DNA of 64,000 nt from Telmatospirillum sp. J64-1 (GTDB lineage Bacteria; Pseudomonadota; Alphaproteobacteria; Rhodospirillales; Magnetospirillaceae): positions 1 to 64,000 of the forward strand of contig NZ_SBHN01000028.1 in the NCBI RefSeq assembly GCF_006980715.1, written 5' to 3'. Position 1 is the stretch's first letter; each line of letters opens with the position of its first letter. The position numbers were made by a program, and so were the translations under genes. Below the pieces are notes generated by a model. The model made no database searches and had not been told where the DNA came from. It was given only the letters and a program-made list of their open reading frames with translations. This document shows positions 1 to 9,043 of the stretch, piece by piece.

Positions 1-16
1 GCAGCGGCGGCGGCAC

Positions 17-63
17 AAAAAATGCCGTTAGAAGAGGCGGTCAAACCTCGCTTCTAACGGCAT
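17..63 (-). terminator. Rho-independent terminator facing left
   Basis: A perfect 13-bp inverted repeat (ATGCCGTTAGAAG at 22-34, its complement at 51-63) is followed, on the minus strand, by a run of six T (A-run at 17-22). It would end transcripts of the leftward operon that stops at 466, or of a gene just outside the window. Confidence 0.65.
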
Positions 64-133
64 CGGCAGGAGTCCAAAAACTCTGTCGGAGAAGTCCAAA
101 ATCGGAAACCGCGCTACACCTTTGGGCCGCTCC

Positions 134-242
134 ACCCTTCGAGACGCCGCTTCGCGGCTCCTCAGGGTGAGGCTAATTCCTTATTATTATCAAGCAGATA
201 AACCTCATGATGAGGAGGGCCGTAGGCTCGTCTCGAAGCATG
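134..242. repeat. Paired intergenic palindromic repeat, family A
   Basis: Two copies of a palindromic unit in opposite orientation (134-173 and 203-242) carry TTCGAGACG, a small GC hairpin and CTCCTCA, and are joined by an AT-rich spacer. Related units lie at 10480, 10741, 18726, 18800, 36026 and 46572. Similar repeats are common between genes of alphaproteobacteria. Confidence 0.75.
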
Positions 243-257
243 ATAAGCGCTCAAGCC

Positions 258-288
258 CATCTGTGTTTATCTGTGTTCATCCGTGTCT
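258..288. repeat. ACACAGAT-type repeat, family C
   Basis: This is a short array of CTGTGTTTAT / CTGTGTTCAT units. The same words recur at 8830-8957, 10367-10405, 10550-10586 and 10638-10682. The function is unknown. Confidence 0.6.
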
Positions 289-320
289 TTTAACCCTCTG
301 CGGAAAATCTTCTGTTTTCA

Positions 321-429
321 TCGTCATTCCCGCGCAAGCGGGAATCCATGCTGCCGCAGCATCGGGATTGAGCGGTTCGCGTCTTCACAAGCTCCCACAT
401 GGACCCCCGCTTTCGCGGGGGTGACGATG
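321..429. repeat. REP-like hairpin pair, family B
   Basis: GTCATTCCCGCG...CGCGGGAATCC-type and CCCCCGC-TTTC-GCGGGGG hairpins face each other about 50 bp apart. The family recurs at 8759, 23440, 32069, 32579 and 43618. No gene was found in 1-465. Confidence 0.7.
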
Positions 430-465
430 CGGTGCAGACAGAGTCGGCTTTTCCGCCGCCCGCCT

Positions 466-843
466 CTACGGATCGCGGCTCTTGCCGGCCTTTTCCAATT
501 CGGCCAGATAATTCGCCCAGATCTCGTCCTGGCGCTCGCCCAGGTCGTAGAGGAAGTCCCAGGTATAGATGCCGGTATCGTGCAAATCATCGAAGGCGAT
601 CTGCACGGCGTAATTGCCGACCGGGCTCATCTGCATGATGCCGACATGGCGGCGGCCCGAGACCAGCACCTTCTGGCCCGGCCCATGGCCCTGCACCTCG
701 GCAGAGGGGCTTTCGACGCGCAGGAGTTCGGCCGGAAGGCGGAAGGTCTTGCCGTCCTCGAACACCACTTCCAGGACCTTTTCCTGGCGCTTGTTGCGGA
801 TTTCCACCGGCCAATGGCGGGTGCCGAACTGTTCCTCGGCCAT
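466..843 (-). CDS. DUF971 domain protein
   Basis: A 125-residue protein that matches the DUF971 family throughout, the domain also found at the N terminus of gamma-butyrobetaine hydroxylases. The family pattern is visible: an N-terminal strand pair with 'LRVESPSAEVQGH', and a C-terminal 'DLHDTGIYTWDFLYDLG' followed by a helix. Stand-alone bacterial members often lie near iron-sulfur or redox genes, but no biochemical role can be deduced here. It is the last gene of a leftward operon after the Trm112-like gene (5-nt gap). The ATG at 843 is the only good start. Confidence 0.85.
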   Translation of the reverse strand: MAEEQFGTRHWPVEIRNKRQEKVLEVVFEDGKTFRLPAELLRVESPSAEVQGHGPGQKVLVSGRRHVGIMQMSPVGNYAVQIAFDDLHDTGIYTWDFLYDLGERQDEIWANYLAELEKAGKSRDP

Positions 844-848
844 GGTCG

Positions 849-1058
849 TTACCCTATCATCGGCTGGGAATCGGGGTCCAGCGGGCGGGCCTCGTCCACC
901 AGCATGATCGGAATGCCGTCGCGGATGGGATAGGCCAGGCCAGCTTTCTCGCTGATCAGTTCCTGGCGTTCGGCATCGAAGCGCAGGGGTTCCTTGGTCA
1001 GCGGACAGACGAGGATTTCCAGAAGCTTGGGGTCGGGTCCTGCACTACGCTGGCTCAT
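849..1058 (-). CDS. Trm112-like (YcaR) zinc-ribbon-type protein
   Basis: A 69-residue protein of the Trm112/UPF0434 family, recognised from '[17 protein letters not shown]' and '[13 protein letters not shown]'. Eukaryotic Trm112 activates methyltransferases. The bacterial homologues are small and of uncertain function, and this one has only one Cys of the usual zinc site. A longer reading up to 1118 is possible, but the ATG at 1058 begins just before the conserved domain and is preferred. It sits between the LON-domain gene and the DUF971 gene on the same strand. Confidence 0.85.
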   Translation of the reverse strand: MSQRSAGPDPKLLEILVCPLTKEPLRFDAERQELISEKAGLAYPIRDGIPIMLVDEARPLDPDSQPMIG

Positions 1059-1083
1059 GAGACGGTTTTCCTTATGAGTCTTG

Positions 1084-1758
1084 TTATTGGGGCATGTTCC
1101 CGGCAGGGCCGCCGGCAAGGGCCATTTCCATCAATGTGACCATGGCCGAGGCGCGTTCGGCCAGGGTGGGCGCTTCCAGCAGGGCCTGCTTTTCTTTGGG
1201 TTCGAACGGACAGATCATAGCCAGGGTCGTGACCAACGCCAAGTCCGAGGCGCTGTCGATGACCTGCCAGTCCACCTTCATTCCCACGCGGTGCAGATAG
1301 GGCTTGAGCATCTTCACCAGCTGGTCGCGGGAAAAACCGGTGGCGGCCAGGGTTTCCAGGTCGTCGGCATATTCGCTGAAATCGGGCCGTACGCGGCGGT
1401 AGCCGCCTTCGGCCTGGGGCAGTTCCTCGGCAAGGCGGAAGCGGGCGACGCCGGTCAGCACGATCAGCAGCCGTCCGTCGGCGGTTTCCTCGAAGGCCGA
1501 GATGCGCCCGGCGCAGCCGACGGAATAGACCGGCTGCACTTGATCGGAGCGTTCGGGCGCGGTGGGCTGGATCATGCCGATCAGCCGCTGGGGATGGCGC
1601 AGGGCGTCCAGCGTCATCGCCAGATAGCGCGGCTCGAAGATGTTGAGCGGCAGCCGGCCACGGGGCAACAGCAAAGCCCCTTCCAGGGGGAAGATGGGCA
1701 ATTCGCCCGGCAGGTCCTGGAACTGGGGCAGGAACGGATCGTGGGCCGGCGCGCTCAT
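1084..1758 (-). CDS. LON substrate-binding-domain protein
   Basis: A 224-residue protein consisting essentially of the LON N-terminal domain (PF02190), without ATPase or protease parts. Family signatures visible are '[29 protein letters not shown]' (residues about 20-48) and '[30 protein letters not shown]'. Such stand-alone proteins are conserved in alphaproteobacteria, where they commonly follow a thioredoxin-TPR gene as here. A substrate-recognition or adaptor role is an inference. It starts 13 nt after the stop of the CnoX-like gene. Confidence 0.88.
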   Translation of the reverse strand: MSAPAHDPFLPQFQDLPGELPIFPLEGALLLPRGRLPLNIFEPRYLAMTLDALRHPQRLIGMIQPTAPERSDQVQPVYSVGCAGRISAFEETADGRLLIVLTGVARFRLAEELPQAEGGYRRVRPDFSEYADDLETLAATGFSRDQLVKMLKPYLHRVGMKVDWQVIDSASDLALVTTLAMICPFEPKEKQALLEAPTLAERASAMVTLMEMALAGGPAGNMPQ

Positions 1759-1771
1759 GGGACCTCCGATC

Positions 1772-2692
1772 TTACGAGAACAGCACTCTCGACAGGCGCT
1801 TGCGGCCCTGGACGGTCAGCGGATCGGAATTGCCGAAGGCCTCGAACAGCTTGATCAGCTGCTTGCGGGCGGCTTCCTCGTTCCAGCTCCGGTCGCGGCG
1901 GATGATTTCCAGCAACTCGTCCACCGCCGTTTCGCGCTGCCCGCCGGCATAGGCCGCCATGGCGAGGTCGAAGCGGGATTGATGGTCGTCGGGATTATCC
2001 GCCACCTTGCGGCGCAGCTCGGCGATGTCGCCCGCCTCGCCCGCCTGTTCGGCCAGTTCCAGCGCCGCGCGCACGGCCTGCACCTCGGCATGCTTGGCCA
2101 GGTCGGGGGGAAGCTGGGACAGCAGGTCGCGGGCGGCATCCACCTGGCCGGCGGCCATCTGGGCCCGCATGATGCCGGCATAGGCCGGGGCGTTGGTGGG
2201 GTCCTGGGCCAGCACTTCCTGATAGATCTGCAGGGCCGTCTCGAAATCACCCTCGGCGACGAAGGTCTTGGCCTCTTCCAGCGCTTCTTCCAGTCCGCCG
2301 CCGGCGGCATCGCCGATCAGGCGCTGGATGAAGGATTTCAGCTGGCTTTCCGGCTGCGCGCCGACAAAGCCGTCCACCGGGCGGCCGTTCTTGAAGGCGT
2401 AGACGGCGGGAACCGACTGCACGCGCAATTGCGCGGCCAGTTCCGGGTTCTTGTCCACGTCGATCTTGACCATGCGCACGGCGCCCTTGGCCTGGCGCAC
2501 CAGCTTTTCCAGGACCGGGCCGAGCTGCTTGCACGGGCCGCACCAGGTCGCCCAGAAATCGACGATCACCGGTGTCGTCATCGAGGCTTCGATGACATCG
2601 GCGGCGAAGGTGGCGATGCTGCCATCCTTGATGACATCGGCGGGGGCCTGTCCGGCGCCTGCCTGGGCCGGGTTATTGAACAGGATGTCCAT
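1772..2692 (-). CDS. cnoX: Thioredoxin-TPR chaperone, CnoX/YbbN-like
   Basis: A 306-residue protein with an N-terminal thioredoxin fold (about 25-130) carrying an intact WCGPC site (Cys51, Cys54), then TPR-like helices to the C terminus. This is the CnoX/YbbN architecture: a holdase that protects clients from oxidation and passes them to GroEL or DnaK. E. coli CnoX lacks the redox CXXC, so this alphaproteobacterial form may also be a reductase. The start chosen is the ATG at 2692 ('MDILFNN'); an upstream reading adds 25 unconserved residues. It is the first gene of the leftward LON/Trm112/DUF971 operon. Confidence 0.88.
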   Translation of the reverse strand: MDILFNNPAQAGAGQAPADVIKDGSIATFAADVIEASMTTPVIVDFWATWCGPCKQLGPVLEKLVRQAKGAVRMVKIDVDKNPELAAQLRVQSVPAVYAFKNGRPVDGFVGAQPESQLKSFIQRLIGDAAGGGLEEALEEAKTFVAEGDFETALQIYQEVLAQDPTNAPAYAGIMRAQMAAGQVDAARDLLSQLPPDLAKHAEVQAVRAALELAEQAGEAGDIAELRRKVADNPDDHQSRFDLAMAAYAGGQRETAVDELLEIIRRDRSWNEEAARKQLIKLFEAFGNSDPLTVQGRKRLSRVLFS

Positions 2693-2866
2693 AAATAAGA
2701 TCTTTCCTGGTTTGATCGTCCCTGGAGCTTCATAGATGGCCTGACCGGCCACGACTGGCAAGCGCAAAGCGCCTGGGAAATGCGCCCTTTCGCGTGATCG
2801 TTCAGGGCATCCCGACGGGCGCGGGAGGCGGCTTTCCGGCCATTGGGGAAAAAAGCAAAAAAGTGC

Positions 2867-2894
2867 TTGCGCGGCGTTTGGCTTTGAGTATTAT
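2867..2894 (+). promoter_or_regulatory. Promoter of the first tRNA-Gly gene
   Basis: TTGCGC (2867-2872) and TATTAT (2889-2894) are separated by 16 bp. The same boxes with the same spacing precede the second copy. Confidence 0.7.
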
Positions 2895-2937
2895 CCGGGG
2901 CCTCAGCCGGTACCCACCGGCGGAACGGAAAGACGAA

Positions 2938-3012
2938 GCGGGCGTAGCTCAGGGGTAGAGCACAACCTTGCCAAGGTTGGGGTCGAGGGTTCGAATCCCT
3001 TCGCCCGCTCCA
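2938..3012 (+). tRNA. tRNA-Gly(GCC), copy 1
   Basis: A 75-nt cloverleaf: acceptor GCGGGCG/CGCCCGC, D-stem GCTC/GAGC, anticodon loop TTGCCAA closed by CAACC/GGTTG, a T-arm with TTCGAAT, and an encoded CCA. The anticodon GCC reads GGC and GGU. Confidence 0.97.
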
Positions 3013-3021
3013 ATTTCCGGG

Positions 3022-3066
3022 AAAAAGCAAAAGGCCGGGTCGCAGGACACCGGCCTTTTGCTTTTT
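3022..3066 (+). terminator. Strong terminator between the two tRNA-Gly genes
   Basis: A 17-bp perfect stem (AAAAAGCAAAAGGCCGG at 3022-3038, its complement at 3050-3066) with an 11-nt loop ends in TTTTT. It separates copy 1 from the promoter of copy 2. Confidence 0.85.
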
Positions 3067-3097
3067 ATGCTTTTCGCCGCAGCCTTGATTTCTGTGC

Positions 3098-3125
3098 TTG
3101 CACGGCGGCGAAGTTTGCGTATTAT
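3098..3125 (+). promoter_or_regulatory. Promoter of the second tRNA-Gly gene
   Basis: TTGCAC (3098-3103) and TATTAT (3120-3125) have a 16-bp spacer. The leader between promoter and tRNA shares CCTCAGCCGG and GGAAAGACGAA with copy 1. Confidence 0.7.
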
Positions 3126-3167
3126 CCGCCGCCTCAGCCGGCACCGACCGGCCGACGGAAAGACGAA

Positions 3168-3242
3168 GCGGGCGTAGCTCAGGGGTAGAGCACAACCTTG
3201 CCAAGGTTGGGGTCGAGGGTTCGAATCCCTTCGCCCGCTCCA
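3168..3242 (+). tRNA. tRNA-Gly(GCC), copy 2
   Basis: The sequence is identical to copy 1 over all 75 nt, including the encoded CCA. The two copies with their promoters form a tandem duplication with a 230-bp period. Confidence 0.97.
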
Positions 3243-3330
3243 ATTTCCGTCAGCGAAAGCAGAGGTCTTTCGCCGCCCTTGCCCGGGTATCGAGGCTGGA
3301 CAGCCATTCCCCTTCAGAAGGATCGTTCCC

Positions 3331-3684
3331 GTGGATCAAGAGCTCGCCAGGCTGCGCGCCGAAATCGAGGCATTGCGTGCCGAGAATGAGAGATTGCGCG
3401 AAGAAGTCGAAGCCCTGCAGCAGGAAAACGACGACCTGCACTTCGATGCCGACCTCGATGCCTGCCATCTTGCCGGACTGATCGCCCAGGCCCGCGCGGT
3501 GATCGCCGAAGGCGATGCCTGCCCCAACAAGGCCGCCCATCCCTTGCTCGAACGCGCTGAATTCATCAACAGCCGCACCGGCGAGAAGATGATCAAGACG
3601 CGTTCCTATCCCCTGTTCCGGGAAGGCTTCGACGCCGAGGCGCGCGAGCTGGGCATCGACGATCCCGAGAAATACCGCGGCTGA
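3331..3684 (+). CDS. Small coiled-coil protein of unknown function
   Basis: A 117-residue soluble protein starting at a GTG that follows an AGAAGGA ribosome-binding site. Residues about 2-40 form a charged leucine-heptad coiled coil rich in Glu, Arg and Leu. The rest is a small conserved-looking domain with 'CHLAGLIAQARAVIAEGDACPNKAAHPLLERAEFINSRTGEKMIKTRSYP'-type character, here described only by its parts. No family is recognised. It lies alone between tRNA-Gly and gdhZ. Confidence 0.7.
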   Translation: MDQELARLRAEIEALRAENERLREEVEALQQENDDLHFDADLDACHLAGLIAQARAVIAEGDACPNKAAHPLLERAEFINSRTGEKMIKTRSYPLFREGFDAEARELGIDDPEKYRG

Positions 3685-3902
3685 TTCCATCGGCCGCCGC
3701 GCGGCCGGACGGCAGAACGCGCCCGGATCCGGGACCTGATCCGGGCGGGAAGGATATTCCACACCCGCAACGATAGATGCAGTAATTTCCCGCCTTGTAA
3801 ATTTCTGAGCACATGCCAGCCTTTAAGGCAGTTTCCGCCTAAGCGGGAACGATCCAGAGGGTTGTGAAAACCCGGCGCTTCCGGTGAAACGAGGAGCCGA
3901 GC

Positions 3903-6900
3903 ATGGCTTACAGAGTGGAACATCTGAAGGAAGACCTGATCGAGAAGGTGGCGGGGCTGGCCCGCCAGCGCCTTGGCACGGACAAGACGGACGAGGCTGA
4001 ATTCTTCATCCGGCGCTATTTCTCCAACGTGCCGGTCGATGACCTGCCCCATGACGCCGAGTCGCTTTACGGTTCCGCCCTGGCGCTGCTGACGTTCATG
4101 CGACGCCGTCCGCCCGGAACGCCGCGCCTGCGGGTCTTCAATCCCAATCTGGAAGAACATGGCTGGGTGTCCGACCACAGCGTGGTCGAGATGGTCAATG
4201 ACGACATGCCCTTCTTGGTGGATTCGGTCACCGCCGAACTGAACCGGCTGGGCCATGGCGTCCACATGGTGGTGCATCCCATCCTGCCGGTGCGGCGCGA
4301 CGAGGAAGGCAACTTCCTGGGCTTCGCCGAGGGCGAGGCCGAGGGAATGCTGCTGGAATCGGTCATCCATATCGAGATCGACCAGATTTCCGGGGAAGAG
4401 CATCTGGCCGGGCTGGCGCGGTCCCTGGAACGGGTACTGGCTGATGTGCGCGTCGCCGTCGAGGATTGGCCAAGCATGCGCCGCCTCGCCGCCGATGTGG
4501 TCACCGAACTGGAAGAACCTCCGGCGGGCCTGGCGCGCGAGGACGTGGACGAGGTCCGCGACTTCATCACCTGGCTGCACGACGATCATTTCACCTTCCT
4601 CGGCTATCGCCTGATCTGCATCTCCGGCGACGACCCGGTCAGGATCGGTTTCGACCAGCAGGCCGGACAGGGCATCCTGCGCGATCCCTCGGTGCGTCTG
4701 TTCGACGAGGAACGCAGCCTGTCCGACATGCCCGGCGAGGTGGTGTCCTTCCTGCGCGACCCCGATTTGCTGCTGATCACCAAGGCGGGGCGCCATTCCA
4801 GCGTCCACCGCCCGGTGCCCATGGATGTGGTGGGAGTGAAGCGTTTCGACGCGCAGGGCCGGGTGGTGGCGATGCATGTCTTCGCCGGGCTGTTCACGTC
4901 TAGCGCCTATACCCGCAGCCCCGCCGTCATTCCCGTCCTGCGGCGCAAGATCGACCGCACCATCCGCCGCGCGGGCTTCCGTCCCCTGAGCCATGACGGC
5001 AAGGCCCTGCGCAACATCCTGGAGACCTATCCCCGCGACGAATTGTTCCAGAGCGAGGATGAGGAATTGTTCGCGACGGCCATGGGCATCCTGCATCTGC
5101 AGGAACGCCAGCGCGTGGCGCTGTTCGTCCGCCGTGACCGTTTCGAGCGCTTTATCTCCTGCCTCGTCTACGTGCCGCGCGACCGCTATGACACCGCCTT
5201 GCGCCAGGCCGTCCAGCGTATCCTGGAAGAGGCCTTCAACGGCAAGGTGACGGCCTTCTATACCCAGATGGCCGACAGTCCCCTGGCGCGGCTGCATTTC
5301 ATCGTCTCCACCACGCCGGGCGAGGCCGCCCATCCGCATCTGCCGGAAATCGAATCCCGTCTGACCGATGCGGCGCGGGACTGGACCGACCATCTGCGCG
5401 ATGTGCTGATCGCCGCCAGCGGCGAGGAACGGGGGCTGGCCCTGGCCCGGCGCTACGGCAAGGCCTTTCCGGCCTCCTACCGGGAACGCCAGGGCGTGCA
5501 GGCGGCGGTGGCCGATATCGAACGGGCTGAGGAAGTGCTGGCCGGCGCCCCCCTGGCGATGACTCTCTACCGCCCGATCGAGGCCGCCGAATACGAGGCG
5601 CGCTTCAAGCTCTATCACGCCCGCCGCACGGTGCCGTTGTCCCAGGTCCTGCCCATGCTGGAGAATATGGGCTTCCGCGTCATCAGCGAGGTACCCCACC
5701 ATCTGTGGCCCGAAGGCAGCGGCGACAGCGTGTGGATCCACGACTTCCACATGGAGGCGGTCGATTACGGGGCGATCGATATCGGCAGCCTGCGGGCCCG
5801 CTTCCACGAGGCCTTCGCCCGTATCTGGTCGGGAGAGCTGGAGAATGACGGCTTCAACCAGCTGGTCCTGCGCGCGGGCCTGACCTGGCGCGAGGTCACG
5901 CTGATGCGGGCCTACGGCAAGTATCTGCGCCAGCTGGGATCGCCCTACAGCCAACAGGCCATGGAACGGGCCCTGGCGGTCAATGCCGAGGCGACGGGCG
6001 CCATCATCGCCCTGTTCCGCGCCCTGCTCGATCCCGACAAAGCCGATGCCGCTGAGGCCGAGGCGATCCGGGAAAGGCTGGATGCCGTGCTGGACAAGGT
6101 GGAAAGCGCCGATGACGACCGCATCCTGCGCCGCTTCCTCAATCTGGTGGAAGCCACCCTGCGCACCAATTTCTGGCAGACCGGCGCGGATGGCGGGTCG
6201 AAGCCCTATCTGTCGCTGAAGATCGACGCGGCGCGGGTCGAGGATATGCCGCTGCCCCGGCCTTTCGCCGAAATCTTCGTCTATTCCCCCCGTGTCGAGG
6301 CCGTGCATCTGCGTGGTGGCAAGGTGGCGCGCGGCGGCATCCGCTGGTCCGACCGGCGCGAGGATTTCCGCACCGAGATCCTGGGGCTGATCAAGGCCCA
6401 GCTGGTCAAGAATGCGGTGATCGTCCCGGTGGGGGCCAAGGGCGGCTTCGTGGTCAAGAATCCGCCCGTCGGCGGCGGGCGCGAGGCGGTGATGGCCGAG
6501 GGGATCGAGTGCTACCGCATCATGATGCGCGGCCTGCTCGACATCACCGACAACCTGACGCCGGACGGCGTGGTGCCGCCGCCGCAAGTGACGCGGCGCG
6601 ATGGTGACGACCCCTATCTGGTGGTCGCCGCCGACAAGGGCACGGCCACCTTCTCGGATATCGCCAACGGCATCGCCCGGGAATACGGCTTCTGGCTCGA
6701 CGATGCCTTTGCCTCGGGCGGGTCGAAGGGCTATGACCACAAGGCCATGGGCATCACCGCGCGCGGCGCCTGGGAAGCGGTGAAGCGCCACTTCCGGGAA
6801 ATCGGGGTGGATATCCAGTCCCAGGATTTCACTGTTGCCGGGATCGGCGACATGTCGGGCGACGTCTTCGGCAATGGGATGCTGCTCTCGCCGCATATCC

Positions 6901-8723
6901 GGCTGGTGGCGGCCTTCGACCATCGCCACATCTTCATCGATCCCAGCCCGGATGCCGCCCGCAGCTTCGAGGAGCGCAAGCGCCTCTTCGCCCTGCCGCG
7001 TTCGAGTTGGGCCGATTACGATCCCTCGCTGATTTCACAAGGCGGCGGAATCTTCCCCCGGACCGCCAAGTCCATTCCCGTCTCGCCGGAAATGCGCGCC
7101 TTGCTCGATCTGAAGGGCGAATCGATTTCGCCGATCGAGCTGATCCGCGCCATCCTGACGGCCAGGGTGGACCTGCTGTGGTTCGGCGGCATCGGCACCT
7201 ATGTCAAATCCTCGGCGGAAAGCCAGGCCGAAGCCGGGGACCGCGCCAATGACGCCCTGCGCGTGGATGGCCGCGACCTGCGGGCCAAGGTGGTGGGCGA
7301 GGGGGCCAATCTGGGCGTCACCCAGTTGGGCCGCATCGAATACGCCCTGAAGGGTGGACGCATCAATACCGATGCCATCGACAATTCGGCGGGCGTCGAT
7401 ACCTCGGACCACGAGGTCAACATCAAGATCCTGCTCAACGAGATCGTGGCGACCGGCGACATGACCGGCAAGCAGCGCGACGAACTGCTGGCCGCCATGA
7501 CCGACGAGGTGGCGGAGCTGGTGCTGCGCCACAACTACCTGCAGACCCAGGCCATCACCCGGATCGAGGCCCAGGCCCCGGAAATCTTGGACCAGCATGT
7601 GCGGCTGATGCGCATGCTGGAAAAGGCCGGGCGGCTGAACCGGGCCATCGAGTTCCTGCCCGATGACGAGGCCCTGGCCGAGCGCGCCGCGGCCCATCAG
7701 GGCCTGACCCGGCCCGAGATCGCCGTGATCTTCGGCTATTCCAAGATCTGGCTCTATGACCAGCTTCTGGCCGGGGACCTGCCCGACGATCCGTTGCTGG
7801 TGGAGGATCTGGAGCGTTATTTCCCCGCCGTCCTGGCGGAACGCTTCCAGCCGCGCCTGCGCAATCACCGTCTGCGGCGCGAGATCGTGGCGACCCATGT
7901 CACCAACAGCATGATCAACCGCGTCGGCGGCACCTTCGTCACCGAGATGATGGATCGGACCGGCGCGTCCCCCACCGATGTGGCCCGCGCCTATATCGTC
8001 GCCCGCGATGCCTTCGGCCTGCGTGAAATCTGGGACGCCATCGAGAAGCTGGACAACCAGGTTCCCGCCGCCGTCCAGACCGCCATGGCGGTCGAGGCCA
8101 ACCGCCTGATCGAGCGGGCCACTGCCTGGATCCTGCGCTATGGGCCCAAGCCGCTGGAAATCTCCCCGGCCCGGGCCGAACTGGCACCGGGGCTGGAGGC
8201 CCTGCGGTCCTGTTTCGACGAAATTCTGCCGCAGAGCTTGGCGGAATCCGTGGGGCAGCGGGCACAGGAATATATCGGCCAGGGCGTGCCGGAAGAACTG
8301 GCGCGGCGGGTGGCCAGCCTGGTGGTGTTGGCGTCGGGCTGCGATATCGTCCGCATTGCCGCCAGCCGGGACTTGGTGGTGGCCGAGGCCGGGCGGCTTT
8401 ATTTCGCCGTCGGAACACGGTTCGGCCTGGGCTGGCTGCGCGGGGCTGCGGAACATATTCCGGTGGTCGGGGGATGGCAGAAACTGGCCGTCGCCGCCAT
8501 GATCGAGGAACTTTACGCCCATCAGCGCGATATCGCCCGCGCCGTCGCCGATTCCACCGACCGGGATCTCAGCCCCGAGGAGGCCGTCACCGCCTGGGCG
8601 GAGCACCAGAGCGGGCGGGAGCGCACCGAGCAGCTTCTGGCCGAACTCCGCCTCGCCGGACAGGTGGACCTCGCCATGCTGGCCGTGGCGAACCGGCAGT
8701 TCCGCGCCTTCTGTGAAGGGTAA
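3903..8723 (+). CDS. gdhZ: Giant NAD-specific glutamate dehydrogenase
   Basis: A 1606-residue protein of the Bac_GDH (PF05088) large NAD-GDH family, at its usual length of about 1600. It oxidises glutamate to 2-oxoglutarate and ammonia with NAD+ in the cytoplasm, a catabolic route distinct from GltBD. A long N-terminal regulatory part with ACT-like segments is followed by the catalytic core. That core contains 'GGKVARGGIRWSDRREDFRTE' and 'PVGAKGGFVVK', with the presumed catalytic Lys846, and later the Rossmann region with 'GEGANLGVTQ'. The ATG at 3903 has a GAGGAG site 7 nt upstream. It is monocistronic, with repeats on its 3' side. Confidence 0.96.
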   Translation: MAYRVEHLKEDLIEKVAGLARQRLGTDKTDEAEFFIRRYFSNVPVDDLPHDAESLYGSALALLTFMRRRPPGTPRLRVFNPNLEEHGWVSDHSVVEMVNDDMPFLVDSVTAELNRLGHGVHMVVHPILPVRRDEEGNFLGFAEGEAEGMLLESVIHIEIDQISGEEHLAGLARSLERVLADVRVAVEDWPSMRRLAADVVTELEEPPAGLAREDVDEVRDFITWLHDDHFTFLGYRLICISGDDPVRIGFDQQAGQGILRDPSVRLFDEERSLSDMPGEVVSFLRDPDLLLITKAGRHSSVHRPVPMDVVGVKRFDAQGRVVAMHVFAGLFTSSAYTRSPAVIPVLRRKIDRTIRRAGFRPLSHDGKALRNILETYPRDELFQSEDEELFATAMGILHLQERQRVALFVRRDRFERFISCLVYVPRDRYDTALRQAVQRILEEAFNGKVTAFYTQMADSPLARLHFIVSTTPGEAAHPHLPEIESRLTDAARDWTDHLRDVLIAASGEERGLALARRYGKAFPASYRERQGVQAAVADIERAEEVLAGAPLAMTLYRPIEAAEYEARFKLYHARRTVPLSQVLPMLENMGFRVISEVPHHLWPEGSGDSVWIHDFHMEAVDYGAIDIGSLRARFHEAFARIWSGELENDGFNQLVLRAGLTWREVTLMRAYGKYLRQLGSPYSQQAMERALAVNAEATGAIIALFRALLDPDKADAAEAEAIRERLDAVLDKVESADDDRILRRFLNLVEATLRTNFWQTGADGGSKPYLSLKIDAARVEDMPLPRPFAEIFVYSPRVEAVHLRGGKVARGGIRWSDRREDFRTEILGLIKAQLVKNAVIVPVGAKGGFVVKNPPVGGGREAVMAEGIECYRIMMRGLLDITDNLTPDGVVPPPQVTRRDGDDPYLVVAADKGTATFSDIANGIAREYGFWLDDAFASGGSKGYDHKAMGITARGAWEAVKRHFREIGVDIQSQDFTVAGIGDMSGDVFGNGMLLSPHIRLVAAFDHRHIFIDPSPDAARSFEERKRLFALPRSSWADYDPSLISQGGGIFPRTAKSIPVSPEMRALLDLKGESISPIELIRAILTARVDLLWFGGIGTYVKSSAESQAEAGDRANDALRVDGRDLRAKVVGEGANLGVTQLGRIEYALKGGRINTDAIDNSAGVDTSDHEVNIKILLNEIVATGDMTGKQRDELLAAMTDEVAELVLRHNYLQTQAITRIEAQAPEILDQHVRLMRMLEKAGRLNRAIEFLPDDEALAERAAAHQGLTRPEIAVIFGYSKIWLYDQLLAGDLPDDPLLVEDLERYFPAVLAERFQPRLRNHRLRREIVATHVTNSMINRVGGTFVTEMMDRTGASPTDVARAYIVARDAFGLREIWDAIEKLDNQVPAAVQTAMAVEANRLIERATAWILRYGPKPLEISPARAELAPGLEALRSCFDEILPQSLAESVGQRAQEYIGQGVPEELARRVASLVVLASGCDIVRIAASRDLVVAEAGRLYFAVGTRFGLGWLRGAAEHIPVVGGWQKLAVAAMIEELYAHQRDIARAVADSTDRDLSPEEAVTAWAEHQSGRERTEQLLAELRLAGQVDLAMLAVANRQFRAFCEG

Positions 8724-8758
8724 GAGGCAGGGAAAGGCTGCGGAAACGCCTGTTTTCA

Positions 8759-8957
8759 TCGTCATTCCCGCTTTCGCGGGGGTGACGATGCGGACAGACG
8801 GAGTCGGCTTTTTCCGCAGTTGTATAAGAGGCGCAGATGGACACAGATAAACACAGATGAAGGTTTGATGTTTTTCTTCCTTCTTTCTTGAAGAGAGAGG
8901 GAAGGGAATTTTCATAAAGAATTCATCTGTGTTTATCTGTGCCCATCTGTGTCTTGA
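8759..8957. repeat. Repeats of families B and C after gdhZ
   Basis: The 320-bp gap 8724-9043 holds a family B hairpin (8759-8790) and two opposed family C arrays (8830-8861 and 8925-8956). The arrays form a long imperfect inverted repeat around an AT-rich centre. No gene is seen. Confidence 0.65.
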
Positions 8958-9043
8958 AATAAAGTCCCTCCACCACTGGAAGGGTGACGGATTCGGGGCC
9001 ATCTTCTACCTTGCCGCTGGAAAGGCAGGGGAAGGAAGGGTCA

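Noticed and set aside
257-290. CRISPR array made of the CTGTG / ACACAGAT repeats
   Set aside because: The units are too short (about 10 bp) and lack unique spacers of constant length, and no cas gene is in the window.
3606-6929. A 1107-codon open frame on the minus strand inside gdhZ
   Set aside because: It lies antisense to an unmistakable GdhZ, is rich in His, Gly, Gln and Asp as expected from reading high-GC codons backwards, and matches no family.
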